A DNA stretch of 14,472 nucleotides from Caulobacter sp. (GTDB lineage Bacteria > Pseudomonadota > Alphaproteobacteria > Caulobacterales > Caulobacteraceae): the NCBI GenBank assembly GCA_014378155.1, contig JACMOF010000245.1, positions 1 to 14,472 on the forward strand. The letters run 5' to 3'. This document shows positions 14,465-14,472 of this stretch, in pieces. Position 1 is the first letter of the stretch. Each line of letters starts with the position of its first letter. The notes beneath the pieces were generated by a model, which was not told where the DNA came from, did not search any database, and saw nothing but the letters and a program-made list of their open reading frames with translations. A program made the translations under genes and the position numbers.

Positions 14465-14472
14465 AGCATTTC

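Noticed and set aside
1..14472. CRISPR arrays, tRNA or rRNA genes, phage or defence clusters
   Set aside because: No regular spaced repeats, cloverleaf-like stretch or relevant protein families were seen on either strand.

Overview
The window looks like chromosomal DNA of a Caulobacter species or a very close alphaproteobacterial relative. The DNA is GC-rich with strong third-position G/C bias. It carries a LOV histidine kinase and single-domain response regulator pair whose photoactive Cys (C70) and phospho-acceptor His (H180) sit where I recall them in Caulobacter crescentus LovK. GANTC sites are also present, but these assignments rest on recognition by eye and no database search was run.

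Left part (1-7232). The N-terminal part of a PhoR-like sensor kinase runs off the left edge on the minus strand. Divergent from it is a 1106-residue type V autotransporter with its own strong intrinsic terminator. Next come an OprP/OprO-type porin and a sulfate-binding protein (Sbp type), which look like a two-gene sulfate or oxyanion capture unit. A palindromic T-N11-A site of the LysR type lies upstream of the porin, two GC-rich hairpins lie between the two genes, and a terminator-like hairpin follows sbp. The membrane and ATPase parts of an ABC sulfate importer are not in the window.

Centre (7233-9202). The lovK-lovR photosensory pair is preceded by a textbook general-stress (EcfG/SigT type) promoter, GGAAC-N16-CGTT. 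A 91-residue SemiSWEET-type membrane protein starts on the base after the lovR stop.

Right part (9203-13121). After a perfect 16-bp inverted repeat comes a compact plus-strand gene string: argB (arginine synthesis), a HAD-type pyrimidine 5'-nucleotidase, dapD (lysine/diaminopimelate synthesis) and a leucine-rich-repeat protein kinase. The first three are joined by two ATGA stop/start overlaps, and the kinase follows after 24 bases.

Right end (13122-14460). A complete, apparently intact IS5-type insertion sequence has inserted at a CTAG that contains the stop codon of the kinase gene. It has 16-bp terminal inverted repeats (15/16 matching) and a CTAG target duplication on both sides. The kinase reading frame is not altered, but its 3' flank is displaced by 1.3 kb.

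I did not find a clearly undescribed multi-gene system. The best leads are the LRR-kinase attached to an amino-acid biosynthesis operon, the putative sulfur-responsive porin/Sbp unit, the lovR-SemiSWEET coupling, and the paired GANTC sites in the leader of the insertion sequence.
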